From: Nigrospora sphaerica
Lineage: Eukaryota; Ascomycota; Sordariomycetes; Amphisphaeriales; Apiosporaceae
Length of the DNA: 64,000 bases
Assembly (NCBI GenBank): GCA_018287875.1
Contig: JAGVVL010000015.1
Span: 62,001 to 126,000, forward strand
Reading direction: 5' to 3'
Under the pieces are notes generated by a model. It was not told the DNA's origin. It ran no database searches and saw nothing but the letters and a program-made list of their open reading frames with translations. The position numbers were made by a program, and so were the translations under genes. This document shows positions 43,690 through 54,269 of the stretch, piece by piece (position 1 is the stretch's first letter; each line of letters begins with the position of its first letter).

Positions 43690-45290
43690 GTCACCTCGTT
43701 CAATTCGTATCATTCCGTTACACTAAATAAGCGACAAATCCGCTGGATGGAATTCCTCTCCAAATTCTATTTCGTTATTATCTATCGGAAGGGCAATAAG
43801 AACAGCAAGGCCGATTCCTTAAGCCGCCAGCTAGATTTAAAGCAGGAACCCACAGTAGAAACACAACACTATCCTAATAGAAGACGATAACGGAAACCTA
43901 ATGCTTAATAGGCAGTTAAACGCAGTATACTAAGTCTATTACAGGGACTAGACCTAGAAAATCAAAGAACTTAAAGAAGAAGAACTACTATAGTATAACG
44001 GTAAGATCGAGATATTTAAGTAACTTTAGGATAAATTGATTAAAGACTTATATAAACACCCTATTTATAGATACTAAGGGATCTTCAAAACTACAAGCCG
44101 AATATAACAACACTACGACTTTTAGAAATTAAAAGAATAAGTTGCTAAAGTTATTAAGGACTGCGACCTATATAATAAAGCAAAAGCCTTGAGATATAAA
44201 CTATACAGAGAACTCTAGCCGATACCACCACCAGACCGAGCCTAGAAGACAATTGCGCTAAGCTTTATTATAAAGCTACCACTATTTAGGGAACTAATAT
44301 TATAAACAATCTACGATAGTATCCTTATTATTGTAAACAAACTCACAAAGTATATATACTTTATACTATATAAGAAAGCAAGCAACACCGATAAACTCGT
44401 ATACGCTTTCCTTAAAACTATCGTCAGCTAACACGGGTTACTAGAGCAAATTATCTCCAATCGAGATAAGCTATTTACGAGTAAATTCTAGAAATCGCTT
44501 ATAACATAGCTAAGTGTTAAGTATAAACTATCCATAAACTATTATCCGTAGACAAATAGATAAACAAAACGAATAAATCAAACACTTGAGTAATATTTAC
44601 GCTACTATATCAACTACAAGCAAAACAACTAGGTTAAGCTACTACTAACAGCTCAGTTCGCTTATAACAGCGCTAATAACAAGTCACTTAGTATATCACC
44701 GTTTAAAACTAACTATAGATTCAACCTAGAGATTACATAAGTGTTTCTACTAAGAGAATTATCACCTATAATAACAATCACAGTAGACAAGCTTAAAGAA
44801 GTATAGCAAAAACTATAAGGAGACCTTATATTTCTATAAAACAGGATAAAGACTTACTACAACCAAGTAAGGTTAAAGGAACCAACCTTTAAAAGAGGAG
44901 ATAAAGTCTACCTACTCTGTAAAAACATCAAAACTAAGCGACTAAACAATAAACTCGACTTTAAAAAGATTAAACTATTTAAAGTCGACGAAGTTATTTT
45001 AGAAACCAACTACCGACTCTTGCTACCTAGTAATATAAGGATACACCTTATATTCTATATTTCCTTACTCGAACTAGTACTAAAGAACGCCCTAATCGAA
45101 ATCAACTTTAAAGTTAAGATAGATTAGCACGAATACAAAGTCGAAGCAATCCTTAACAAAAAGAAAATCGGAAACACCTAGGAGTATCTCGTTAAATAGA
45201 AAGGACACCCACCTAAAGAAAACATATAGGAACTTAGGAGCTATTTAAAGAACGCTTAACAGGCTCTAAAGAGTCCAGAGAAATTCTAAA
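43690..45290 (+). pseudogene. Gypsy B chromovirus pol: RNase H end, integrase, chromodomain
   Basis: RNase H tail [17 protein letters not shown] and [13 protein letters not shown] at 43720-43830 is open. Integrase follows with the zinc-finger region (CDLYNKAKAL near 44165) and a core in which the usual VDRLTK reads IIVNKLTKY, the second aspartate is kept (SNRDKLF), and the TER of QTDGQTER reads TKR. First aspartate and glutamate are both lost by G-to-A changes. After YNQVRLKEPTFKRGDKVYLL comes a chromodomain near 45160-45260 (EYLVK, KGHPPKEN, with stops at the tryptophans). Chromodomains steer chromoviruses to marked heterochromatin. The left end is missing. Confidence 0.85.
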
Positions 45291-45761
45291 AGACGCCCAC
45301 ACAGCAGGGTCAGACCCCGTATGAAGCCACGCGTTGTCCTATTTGAATCCAAGGCCGTCGGAAGTAATTGGAAGATCGGAGAAAGCCGGAACAGCCTCGG
45401 TCGCACGGCGACGCTCTTCCTCCTCCTCACAATCTAACTCCTCGACGCTCTTTAACCCGCGCTTGATCGCGCGCGCTAACCTCTCACGCCACATTTTCCT
45501 TTATTTTCGAAGACGTTGAATCTTCTCGTCTAGAGCATAGCGCTTTTCCTCGATCTCCTCGATCTCAGCCTCCAACCTAGAGTCCTGATATACTAAGGCC
45601 TATATATTTAAAGCCGACAGACTAAAGACGTCGCACTTTGTAACACCACGACTAACGCACTTTTAGCAACGAGTCGAATCTAGCTTTAACACCCGATAAG
45701 CTATCTTTCGACGAACACAAGCCGAATAACCAGGGAAACGCTCAGTAGCAGAAGATGACAT
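45243..45761 (-). pseudogene. Antisense zinc-cluster/coiled-coil ORF at the chromovirus 3' end
   Basis: Minus-strand frame from ATG 45759-45761 (MSSSATERFPGYSACVRRKI) to a TAA near 45243. Cysteines lie in CVRRK, STRC, KCVSRG and TKCD, a possible zinc-binding cluster. A strongly charged coiled coil follows (SRLEAEIEEIEEKRYALDEK, then IQRLRK, KMWRERLARAIKRG, SVEEL and EEEERRR). Four internal TAA/TAG codons sit at likely glutamines. The C-terminal part overlaps the chromodomain on the other strand. I recall similar small zinc/coiled-coil proteins as repetitive hypothetical proteins of ascomycetes, but cannot confirm that here. It may be an accessory gene of the retroelement or a neighbour caught beside it. 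Confidence 0.6.
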
Positions 45762-46392
45762 CGCGATAAGTAGCGATAGGCGTTATTTTAACTTAATTGC
45801 ACAAGACTTTCGTTTTTCAATTCGACCTAATATAATAAGCATACATTATAAAAACATAAAGAAGGAAGGATATAGAACTTATTAACACCCGGTGTTATAG
45901 ACAACCTATTATACGACCCTGTCTTTAAAGATAAAGACCTTTAAAAGGGGAAAGGTAATGTTACAACCTAGACAAAGCTAACAAACCGCCTACAGGAACG
46001 GACAAGCCTTATGCAGCTAAGAACCGCTGAACAAATAAACAAGTCAATGTAGCAAACAAACAAGACACCAGCTATAAGCAGCTATATAAGCCACGCTAAA
46101 ACTAAGTCACGTGATGGATTATAGGATTGTAAATGGAGAATTCACGATCCAACGATCCAAGGTACCCACTAGATCATAGGATCGCAACTTAGGAATTCAT
46201 GATCCCACAATCCAGCTAATATTAGTAAAGGAATGACCTAGTATATAAGTTAGAAGGATTTCTTAGTTAAACAGTCATTACCTTAGTGATCAATCTAAGC
46301 ATCTATCCTACTTATAGATAAGAGTAACCTTTTAACGACCTATTATAAAGTTCAGACTAGTTACCTAGTTAAGCACCCTCAGTTATCATTCT
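45762..46392. repeat. Gypsy B 3' flank and repeat X, reverse copy
   Basis: A purine-rich tract (AAAAGGGGAAAGG near 45944-45956) followed by TGTTACAACCTAG could be polypurine tract and LTR start. The stretch 46110-46387 matches repeat X (33883-34215) in reverse and ends CACCCTCAGTTATCA. The next base block is the copia LTR at 46393. Whether repeat X is the Gypsy B LTR is open. Confidence 0.4.
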
Positions 46393-46952
46393 TGTTAAAA
46401 GTATAGGGCTTACCCCTATACCATTATCCTTTGTTAAGGACTTAGCTATGCACTTATCGAAAAGCTAGTCCTTTAACCGAGACTGCCCTAAAGCTCGGGC
46501 CACCTTACCCGACAGCACGGGCCACCCTACCCTAAAGCTAGGCCACTTTTTCTGTATACGTGGCCTACGCCACTCGGAACCTTCTATAAGTTTCTACGAG
46601 TTTCCACGTACTTCCATAAGGTTCCACGAGCCTCCACGTGGTCCCACGAGGTTCCATAAGCGTCCACATGCTTCTAAGCTACGTCACTGCTTACGCGTCC
46701 ACTTACGCGTCCCCTTTTTGTATTACTAAGAGGATAAAGGGTTAAAAGGGTATAAATAAGGGATAAATCTTCCTTCATTATGTACATAGTCTTGGAAATA
46801 AGCAAGCAACTTAGAGATCTCACTCTCTACTCCCCTTAAGAGAAGTTCCTACTCTTCCGTGTTCCTTTATCCTTAAGGAACGGCCTCAGAGATCGAAAGA
46901 GCCCTTATAAAGGGGTTGCTTCCTCTTTTCGATCAAACCACCACTTCCAACA
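46393..46952 (+). repeat. Variant copia solo LTR
   Basis: 560 bp, TGTTAAAAGTATAGGGC to CTTCCAACA. Its first 60 bases differ from the main family and match the palindrome at 4793-4886; the rest is copia LTR with C-to-T changes. Flanks differ (ATTCT and CTTAA), so there is no target duplication and the locus was probably rearranged. Confidence 0.75.
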
Positions 46953-48553
46953 CTTAATTAAACCTTCTTACGTTAATTTAATAACACTTTCTTATGCTAT
47001 AGATGTAGCCTTCAAACTATCAGCGACTTACTTATGCTTGATAACGTAGTTGTATATCTCTTAATAGTCTGACAGCTTAGGTCCAGATTTGAGTTCCAAT
47101 AAATTCGCACTTAAGGGGCGCTGATATAAAAGGTCCCCTATCTTAAAGTCAAAAAGAAGGCGCTGCTTAAAATCCGGCTAGGTAGTACACTCCTTCATTG
47201 CTAGATAGGTCTAAGAGACTGTTCCTTAACCGATACAGTAGGCTATCAACTCTGCGATTTTATCGGTTTTAAAGAAACGGAACTGCTAGGCGTGTCTCTC
47301 TTAGTCTTTTAAGAAGGCCGTGATATTGTTCCCGTTGAACCTTAAGTATAGGTAGTGCCTTGGGTTAGGTAAAAGTCTTAAGTCCGAGAGTTATAAGGAT
47401 GGATTCTCTTAATTAGAGATACCTTAAGGACTCTCACTTTTAAAAGTAGAAATAGCAGATATTGTTAAGTTTAAGGAAAGGCTGGGCGTTTAAATTAAAG
47501 GGGCAGTTAATTACTTATACGTGGTTATTATAAAAGTAGGCTCCACAAACTCTGTTATATATAAAGTCTCTTAATCCGCGGCTTATCTATTAAATCTAGT
47601 GCTTATATTGTTTTTCCGTTATCTAGGAGAATTCTTATATAGTCGTCTTAAGATAACTAATCGGTTTCTTAAGAACTAGTGCGTGATTTGCTTTTTAGCT
47701 GGCCTTAGATGTTAGTATTCGCACACCGGAATCCCTTAATCCGTTTGCTCACTGATAACTTTATATATCTCTATTAAAATCATTTATCTTATTTATATTA
47801 TCTATTATAGCGTCTTAAGGGTGTAAGAGCTGGTCCTAACTGAGAGTATTAAGAGTAATACAGTAACTCTTATTAGCCTCTCTATAAGTTGTTATATTAA
47901 GTAAGTCAGTTCATTAGCTAGGTTAATTACAATCGGTGTAAGTTCCTGTTACTTCTATACCAAGGCATTTCTTTAGACACCGATATTAGCCCGGTATCTT
48001 TTGGTTTTCTTATTTATTATATTCTGCGTTATTTAATTAATAATCTCTACTGCCTTACAGTATTTCTTTTCGTGGGGAAGGGTAACAATATTTTCATCTA
48101 TATCTTGAAGTCTTATTATTCTCGACTTCTAGCTCTTACCTTATATTTTCCTTAATTCTCTATATTTATTCTATTTAGTTAGTTATTGCTATCTATCCTA
48201 GTTAATTTTAACTGTTAATTAAGAGGTTTATAGTTCGAGCCTATAAAAGGGAGCCATAAAATTAAGAAACTTTAAACTGTAGGGAGTCTAATAGAAAGAC
48301 ACGGTTGTAAGGTCAATCCCAAGGGATAATCAGGTAAGGATATCGTTGATCAAGATGATCCTTAACGAGGAAGTAAAAGAAGCTCAAAATAGTCACGAAA
48401 AATGAGCGTGAAGTACCGTACTAAGAGTAGTAGTGTATTAAAAGGAGGGAAAAACGCGCCGTCGCTCTGGCTATAAACCGGACTACCAAAGCCTAACTTA
48501 TACTTGTGTAAACCCTTGATCAAGGCTTACATAAGAGCGCTGGCCCAGTCTCA
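46953..48553 (-). mobile_element. Gypsy A, second copy: gag region and 5' LTR
   Basis: Matches 27428-29029 of Gypsy A throughout, with more C-to-T/G-to-A changes. Gag start lies near 47440-47460. Primer site region GTTCGAGCCTATAAAAGGG precedes the LTR at 48257-48553. The left part is missing beyond the copia LTR. The right edge CTAT lies inside LINE E ORF1, which resumes at 48554, so the element had inserted in that LINE. Confidence 0.8.
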
Positions 48554-49214
48554 CTATTTATATAAGCCCTTCGTTAAAGGAGCACAGCTTAAGTAATGCT
48601 ACCACTATTACCGTTATAGACATATCGCCCGTGCTTACCGCCATGCACGTAAATGCGGGCTCTACTTTTTAATAAAGCATAAGGATAAAGAATGACTAAA
48701 AGCCGAGTATAAAAGCTAATACTACTATCCAGCATATCGAGGACCACACACTACGTGGTTTAAAGAGTGTTTAGTCCGCTAAGAACAGGTCTAGATAATG
48801 AAGGCTGCTTATATTATAAGACCAAAGGGATTCGCACTGCCCTGATAAAACCCCGTAAGCTAATAGCCAAAGGTTAATAGATAGTACAGCCACGGAAGCG
48901 TCGAGTAACTAGCTGCTGTATTAAAATTACTAGCAGAGCCCGTAGGAGAACCCACGAAAAGATAAAAGATATAGACATCGAAACACTGGAGTCAACATTA
49001 AATAACATCCACGCTTGACTATAATAGCGCTAAGGATCCTACATTAGAACACGTAGAAAAGTAAGAAAGCATAGATCTTAGCAGTTAATACTATCCCCAA
49101 AGAGTACGACGTCCTAGCTATCTAAAAGCTCTAGCGAAATCTACATATACCGACCACCTACTACCCGAGATCCTCTCTATACTAACTACTTTACGCGATT
49201 AAAGGAGGTAGGTT

Positions 49215-49530
49215 TGTTACAGGTTAGGACCTGGGAAAAAGGCTCAGGCGCACCTGGCCTGAGCGTCTCACGAACCCCTCATACGAGGCTCCGAGTAGGT
49301 CTCCCCATTCAAACGCCAGGCTAGTGGTCAAGACCTAGGAGGGGGGAGCTGAGCAGCGATCCGAACGTTCCGCTCCGAACGTTCTGATCCGAACGTTCCG
49401 GTCCGGCCTCGCAAGATTTAACGAGACGCTGCGCCGGGTCTCCTGAGGACGATTCTCTTTTCTCTTTCCCATCTAGAAAATAAACAGCATTTGGCCCCTT
49501 TGATAGTGCTTCAAGGCTCAGCCTCTCACA
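49215..49530. repeat. GC-rich solo LTR with three 14-bp repeats, target duplication AGGTT
   Basis: 316 bp, TGTTACAGGTTAGGACC to GCCTCTCACA, reverse copy of 23052-23381, flanked by AGGTT at 49210-49214 and 49531-49535. It has three tandem 14-mers (GATCCGAACGTTCC type) where the other copy has four, which accounts exactly for the 14-base length difference. It lies inside LINE E ORF2. Confidence 0.88.
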
Positions 49531-51143
49531 AGGTTATGCATTTATATTAATAAGAAGTACACCTTAGCGTAGTGGACATATAAGGCGCTTTTAAATAGGT
49601 GCCGTATTATAATTTAACTACTAGATAGTCCTATAATAGTTATCTATATATACTCGCCTCTCTTTAAGTCTATTAGTAAATTGGATCTACTAGCTATCGA
49701 AGCCCTCCGCGCCGAACTCTAGCTTAGACGAACAGTCCTTGTAGGAGACTTTAACGTCCACCATCTCGTTTAAGGAGGATACAATATTAGACCCTATAAA
49801 GCAGCTAATAAGCTGCTCTAGCTAGTAGAATCCTAGAGACTTTAGCTAATTACACCCCTAGAATACTAACATAGACACGAAAAGAATGCGCAGACTTTAT
49901 AACCGACCTAGTTTAGGCCACGGACGATCTCTAGATTGCCTATAATAAATACGCACCGTACGTAGGGTTTAATCACCTCCCTTAGGTGATACATATAGCT
50001 AAACCTTATATAAACTGCTAAAATAGACCACAACGTAGCTAAAAAATAGCTAACTATAACTAGGTAAAAGTAAAAGCGGCGCACCTATTATAGCTAGGGC
50101 GACTTGAAAAACTAGATGAAATCGACAGCTACATCAAGACGTTAACTAAGAAGCTAACTTGGATAGCCGACTTAGTTATCCCCCACCGCTACTTTAAAGA
50201 GAGCGGCAAAGCTTAATGGAACCGCGAGATAAAAGAAGCTATAAAGAAGGAGCAAAGAGCTTAACAGAGATAGCTTTCTAATAGGACGGACGTAGCTTAG
50301 CAAGCCCTCCGACAGTCAACTCTTTTAAAGAAGAAAGCAATTCGAGAAGCTAAGATAGCGTCTTAAAGACATAGGCTCCATGAGGCGTTTAACTAGCTAG
50401 CTGGCGTCTAGAATATTGCGAGATAGGTAAGAACAGAAAGAGTAGCACTGCTGTTACCCTTAGCAGTCCCTACGCTTTACACACCGCATAGCGAAGTAAC
50501 GCCATATAAAGAGAAAATAGAGGCCTTTTAAAAGAGGTTCTATCCCCTCTTCAAGGCTACGTACACCGGCTTTTAAATAACAAACTGGCTCGTAGCGCCT
50601 CTTAATATAGATAGCAAGGTGATAGCAGAATAAGTCTAAGACGTCCTCACTAAAGTAGGCCAGTGGAAGGTGCCTAAGCTAGACTAGCTTTTGAATAGAT
50701 TTCTTAAACGCTTAAGAAAGCCCCTCTTCTAAGCCTTAGCCTCATTAGCGGAAGCATGCTAGCGTATAGGATACTACTTAACAACGTTCTATAAAGTAGT
50801 GACCGTTATCCTCCGGAAACTAGGGAAAGCAGCTAAATAAGTACCACTAAGCCGGCGGATAAAGACCTATCGCCCTACCTAACACTATAGAGAAAGTAAT
50901 CAAGAGCCTGCTGATATAACGGCTAGCTAAATTTGCCGAGGAGAACGGGCTGCTCTTAAACAAATAGATAGGGAACCGAAAGGGCCCCTCTATAAAAACG
51001 GCCCTACGGCTATTAACGGACCTAGTCCGTATAGCCTAGAAGTATAAAAGCATAGCAACCCTTTTATCGCTAAATATCTTAAGCGCTTTTAACTCCGTTA
51101 ACTATAGAAAGCTCTTTATTAACTTACGTACATTAAAGGTCTC

Positions 51144-51627
51144 TGTCACGGCTGTGGCTGACCAGCAGATAAACCCTAATAGATCCAAAGTCTCCCAGTC
51201 TTCGGATTCTAGTCCTTTTGCCCAGTTTCCTGCTGGGGCGGCGTGGTGCAGTTTGTTAGGGTGTGCTCCCACTAGCGCCGTGACATTATCCGAAGACTGC
51301 CCTTGGGTTCGAGCCCGAGTCAAAGCAGTGGCGCTGGCGGTTCTGGGGCCGCATGAGGCACTGCGCACGAACACTGCTTTGAGGACCATCTCGTTGGGCC
51401 GGAACCTCCGCTGTCCCTCTCGACCGGACTAGGCTGCGATTGTCCCCGTGCCTGGGGGCAGGCACTCCGGATGGGGCGGGGGTGATGTCACGGCTGTGGC
51501 TGACCAGCAGATAAACCCTAATAGATCCAAAGTCTCCCAGTCTTCGGATTCTAGTCCTTTTGCCCAGTTTCCTGCTGGGGCGGCGTGGTGCAGTTTGTTA
51601 GGGTGTGCTCCCACTAGCGCCGTGACA
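51144..51627 (+). mobile_element. Miniature LTR element (TRIM-like), 484 bp, target duplication GTCTC
   Basis: Two LTRs of 142 bp, 51144-51285 and 51486-51627, which I read as identical. Both start TGTCACGG and end CCGTGACA. GTCTC flanks the element at 51139-51143 and 51628-51632. The 200-base interior codes for nothing. It contains GGGTTCGAGCCC (51309-51325), like a tRNA T-arm/B box, and a purine-rich GGATGGGGCGGGGGTGA next to the second LTR that fits a polypurine tract. No standard TGG primer site follows the first LTR. It is unmutated inside a RIP-degraded LINE, so the insertion is recent. Confidence 0.9.
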
Positions 51628-53213
51628 GTCTCTATATAAACTATTAGCTAGATTCGAAGCTTCCTATTTAACCGATTTACAATGCTATTCTTCGACAGCT
51701 AAGAATTAAATAAGATTATAGTCTTATTTGGCGTCCTATAAGGCTCATCCTTATCGCCTATCCTCTTCTGCCTTTATATAGCCGGTCTTTATAAGGCTCT
51801 TTACGCTATATTAAGGATAGCTATTATAGCCTTCGTAAATAACACGAACCTTGTGGGCTTCGGCTTAGACCTCAAGTAGACCTATAAGTAGCTAGAAGCC
51901 GCTTATATGATCTATAAAAAAATAGGCAGTTAACTACGGTATGATCTTTATAGTCTAAAAGTATCACTTAGTCTATTTCTCTTGAAGACGGAAAAGTCCG
52001 GACACGAAGATAGCTGTAAAAGGTTATAAAATCAAACTAGAAGACTCCCACTATGTCCTTAGTATCTAGGTGGATAGACGTCTCTGTTAAGACGTCCATA
52101 GTTAGTCGATATTAAAGAAGATAGCGACGTAGGTCTATATCTTAAACTAGATAGCTAGCTCGATATAAGGCGCGTCTCTTTAGCGAGCCCGCTAAGTCTA
52201 CATAGCCGTTGTACAGTTTACTATAGGCTACGGAGCCTTAGAATGGCACTATCACATTTCAAAAAGTAAGGCTAAGATATTAGGTGACATTTAAACCGAA
52301 TGCCTCTGTAAGGTCACGAGGGCTTTAAAGCAACAGCAGCGACGACACTAAAAATAGAAGCCTACGTATCGGCCTTAAACGTATAGCTTAATAAAAGAGT
52401 GGCGGCTTCGAAAAAAAAGCTCTAATAGCCACGTATCGCCTCCCTTATCTAAGCGAGATATAACAGTACAGCCACATGGATTCTAACAAGACCGACTCGC
52501 TAGCGCAAAATGAAAAGCCCCGACGCTCCCGATTGTAAGAGGTGGCTAAACGAATGGCTAGCTAAAGACTTAGTACATAAGGCTAAGGAGAGAGACTGGC
52601 TTTAGAGATGGCAGAAAACCTAAATATCGTGGCAAAACTAGACATTACGAGCTCTAATAACAACTAAAAAGCCGCCGGATAAGCGTGTCCTTAAGCTCTA
52701 TAAGGGGCTCCATAAAGCCGAGAGCTCCATCCTCGTCTAGACAAGGACTAGCAAAATTAGGCTACAAGACTTCCTCTGTAAACGTAGGGTTCCAGGCTTC
52801 GACAGCCCATGGTGCGATTGCAGTTAAGGTAGGGAGATCGTCCGGCATATCCTCGTTTTCTGTCTAAGGGAGAGAGAGAGACGAGAGCATCTCGTCCAAG
52901 CTCTAGGGGAACCGATAGACACGGATAGGATGCTCGACACCCCAGGGAAAGCAGGGATTATCGCGAGATGGCTACTCCGTTCGGGCAGGCTGGGCATGTT
53001 CCAGCTAGCGAATCAACTCATCAGTTAGGAAGCGGGCACGCTGAGCCCGATCTCGGTATGGCAGGTCAGAGAGCAGTCAGAAGCGGTGCGACGCAGCGGG
53101 ACCTAGGTTTTTCATCCGGCCGGACGGCAGTCCGGAACGGTTTTCTTAGGCTCAGATATGCAGGGGGTCCTCATGGCCTAGATAGGTCGCTAGGTGTAGG
53201 AACAATAATAATA

Positions 53214-53845
53214 AAACTAAGATCCCTTATCGCGAGGAGCGTGGCGGACCTCCAGTCGGCCGCGCTCGCTATCGCGATAGCTGCCATAGACGCCTCCGTA
53301 GCACACCGATACGGCGATCTGCAAAACGGGGGTCAGATTGATGGGTGGGAGAAATTGATGGATAGATAGAAGGGCGGTTACGCGGCAAGGAAGGTTGGTT
53401 GCCGCCCTTTAATACCCAATTCCCTAAGCTACCTTCCTTTACATCTTGCCTTCCGTCTGCCACGATCAGACATGGTTTGGGAAGGACAGATGGCTAGAAT
53501 AGGTGAGTACTTGCCATAAATTTCAGTGACAAAGCTGAACACATGATAGAGGACCGTCGCAACGTGGTAATACATAACACAGGGAAATCACCCTTTGCCT
53601 AGGTAGACATCGATGCAGCCTCACTAACCAGTCATATGTCTGTTCGAATGCTGGCATCCACATAATACATCATTAGCGCCCCTCCCACCCCCCAAGCGAC
53701 AAGCTGTTTTTAGTAGGCCAAGACGGCGGTGTATGGCAAGTCAAACCTCAGTTCACATCTCCAGAAGATGCATATAACCTAGTCAATTTCGTCATCGATC
53801 CTCGACCACTGGCATTTGCTAACAATCAATGGTGGTGGGCGTGAT
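53214..53845. other. Host-like DNA between two LINEs
   Basis: Normal base composition, no RIP signature. Plus-strand stretches look coding: ADLQSAALAIAIAAIDASVA near 53250-53310, and the end described next. The LINE E tail abuts it on the left and the LINE C 5' end on the right. Confidence 0.45.
53677..53844 (+). pseudogene. Last-exon-like remnant of an unknown host gene
   Basis: Open for 55 codons to TGA 53842-53844. From about 53698 it reads DKLFLVGQDGGVWQVKPQFT, then AYNLVNFVIDPRPLAFANNQ, ending WWWA. The DGGVWQV repeat-like start resembles the blades of lectin-type propellers such as the gene at 36813, but this is too short to prove it. LINE C begins two bases after the stop. Upstream exons are not identified. 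Confidence 0.35.
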
Positions 53846-54269
53846 GAAAACTTTTTCGAAACCGACCCCACACAGCGATAACTTCACAACCACGACTCTA
53901 TAAGTTACCGGATAGCCCGGAAACCGTTCCTAGGGCTTCATTTAGCCTAGAAATGGTCGATTCTCCACCCTCGAGGCAAAGCGCGGGTGGTGGGAGCCGC
54001 TATAGGCCCGCCCCACCCCCCGAGCCGTCACCCTTGGACTTAAGAACACTATCGCCAGACAGCATTACAGCACCTGGACGCAGTCTAGAGGATATACGTA
54101 GCACTATAGACGACTTTAAACGCTTCCTAGCTAGTGAAGTCAATATTATGGCCTTAGCTATAGCAATTTAAGCCGCTATTCCGGTTTTAAAGACGGCGGC
54201 TAAGGAATCGGACAACCAGCCCAGCGTCGAAAGACGTATTAACGCTATCGAGAACACGCTGCAAGCTAT

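Larger units (their letters stand above)
48560..53150 (+). pseudogene. LINE E ORF1 end and ORF2, heavily mutated
   Basis: ORF1 zinc-knuckle region lies near 48600-48800. ORF2 begins at about 49040. Endonuclease (VGDFNVHH near 49740-49765), RT and the C-terminal finger (CDCG near 52815) can be placed. The RT catalytic block reads FVNNTNL at about 51832-51855, where other copies have F(A/V)DDTNL: both catalytic aspartates became asparagine by G-to-A change. Stops TAA/TAG occur every few dozen codons. The frame also carries a stop at 52738 that three other copies share. Confidence 0.8.
48554..53213 (+). mobile_element. LINE E, RIP-degraded, carrying two younger LTR insertions
   Basis: Follows LINE C from ORF1 (position equal to 58131) to the (AAT)n tail at 53204-53213. 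Interrupted by a solo LTR at 49215-49530 and a miniature LTR element at 51144-51627. The 5' end was displaced by the Gypsy insertion at 48553. Confidence 0.85.

Noticed and set aside
51309..51325. Possible tRNA gene from the GGGTTCGAGCCC block
   Set aside because: No D-arm, anticodon arm or acceptor stem around it; at most a B-box-like remnant.
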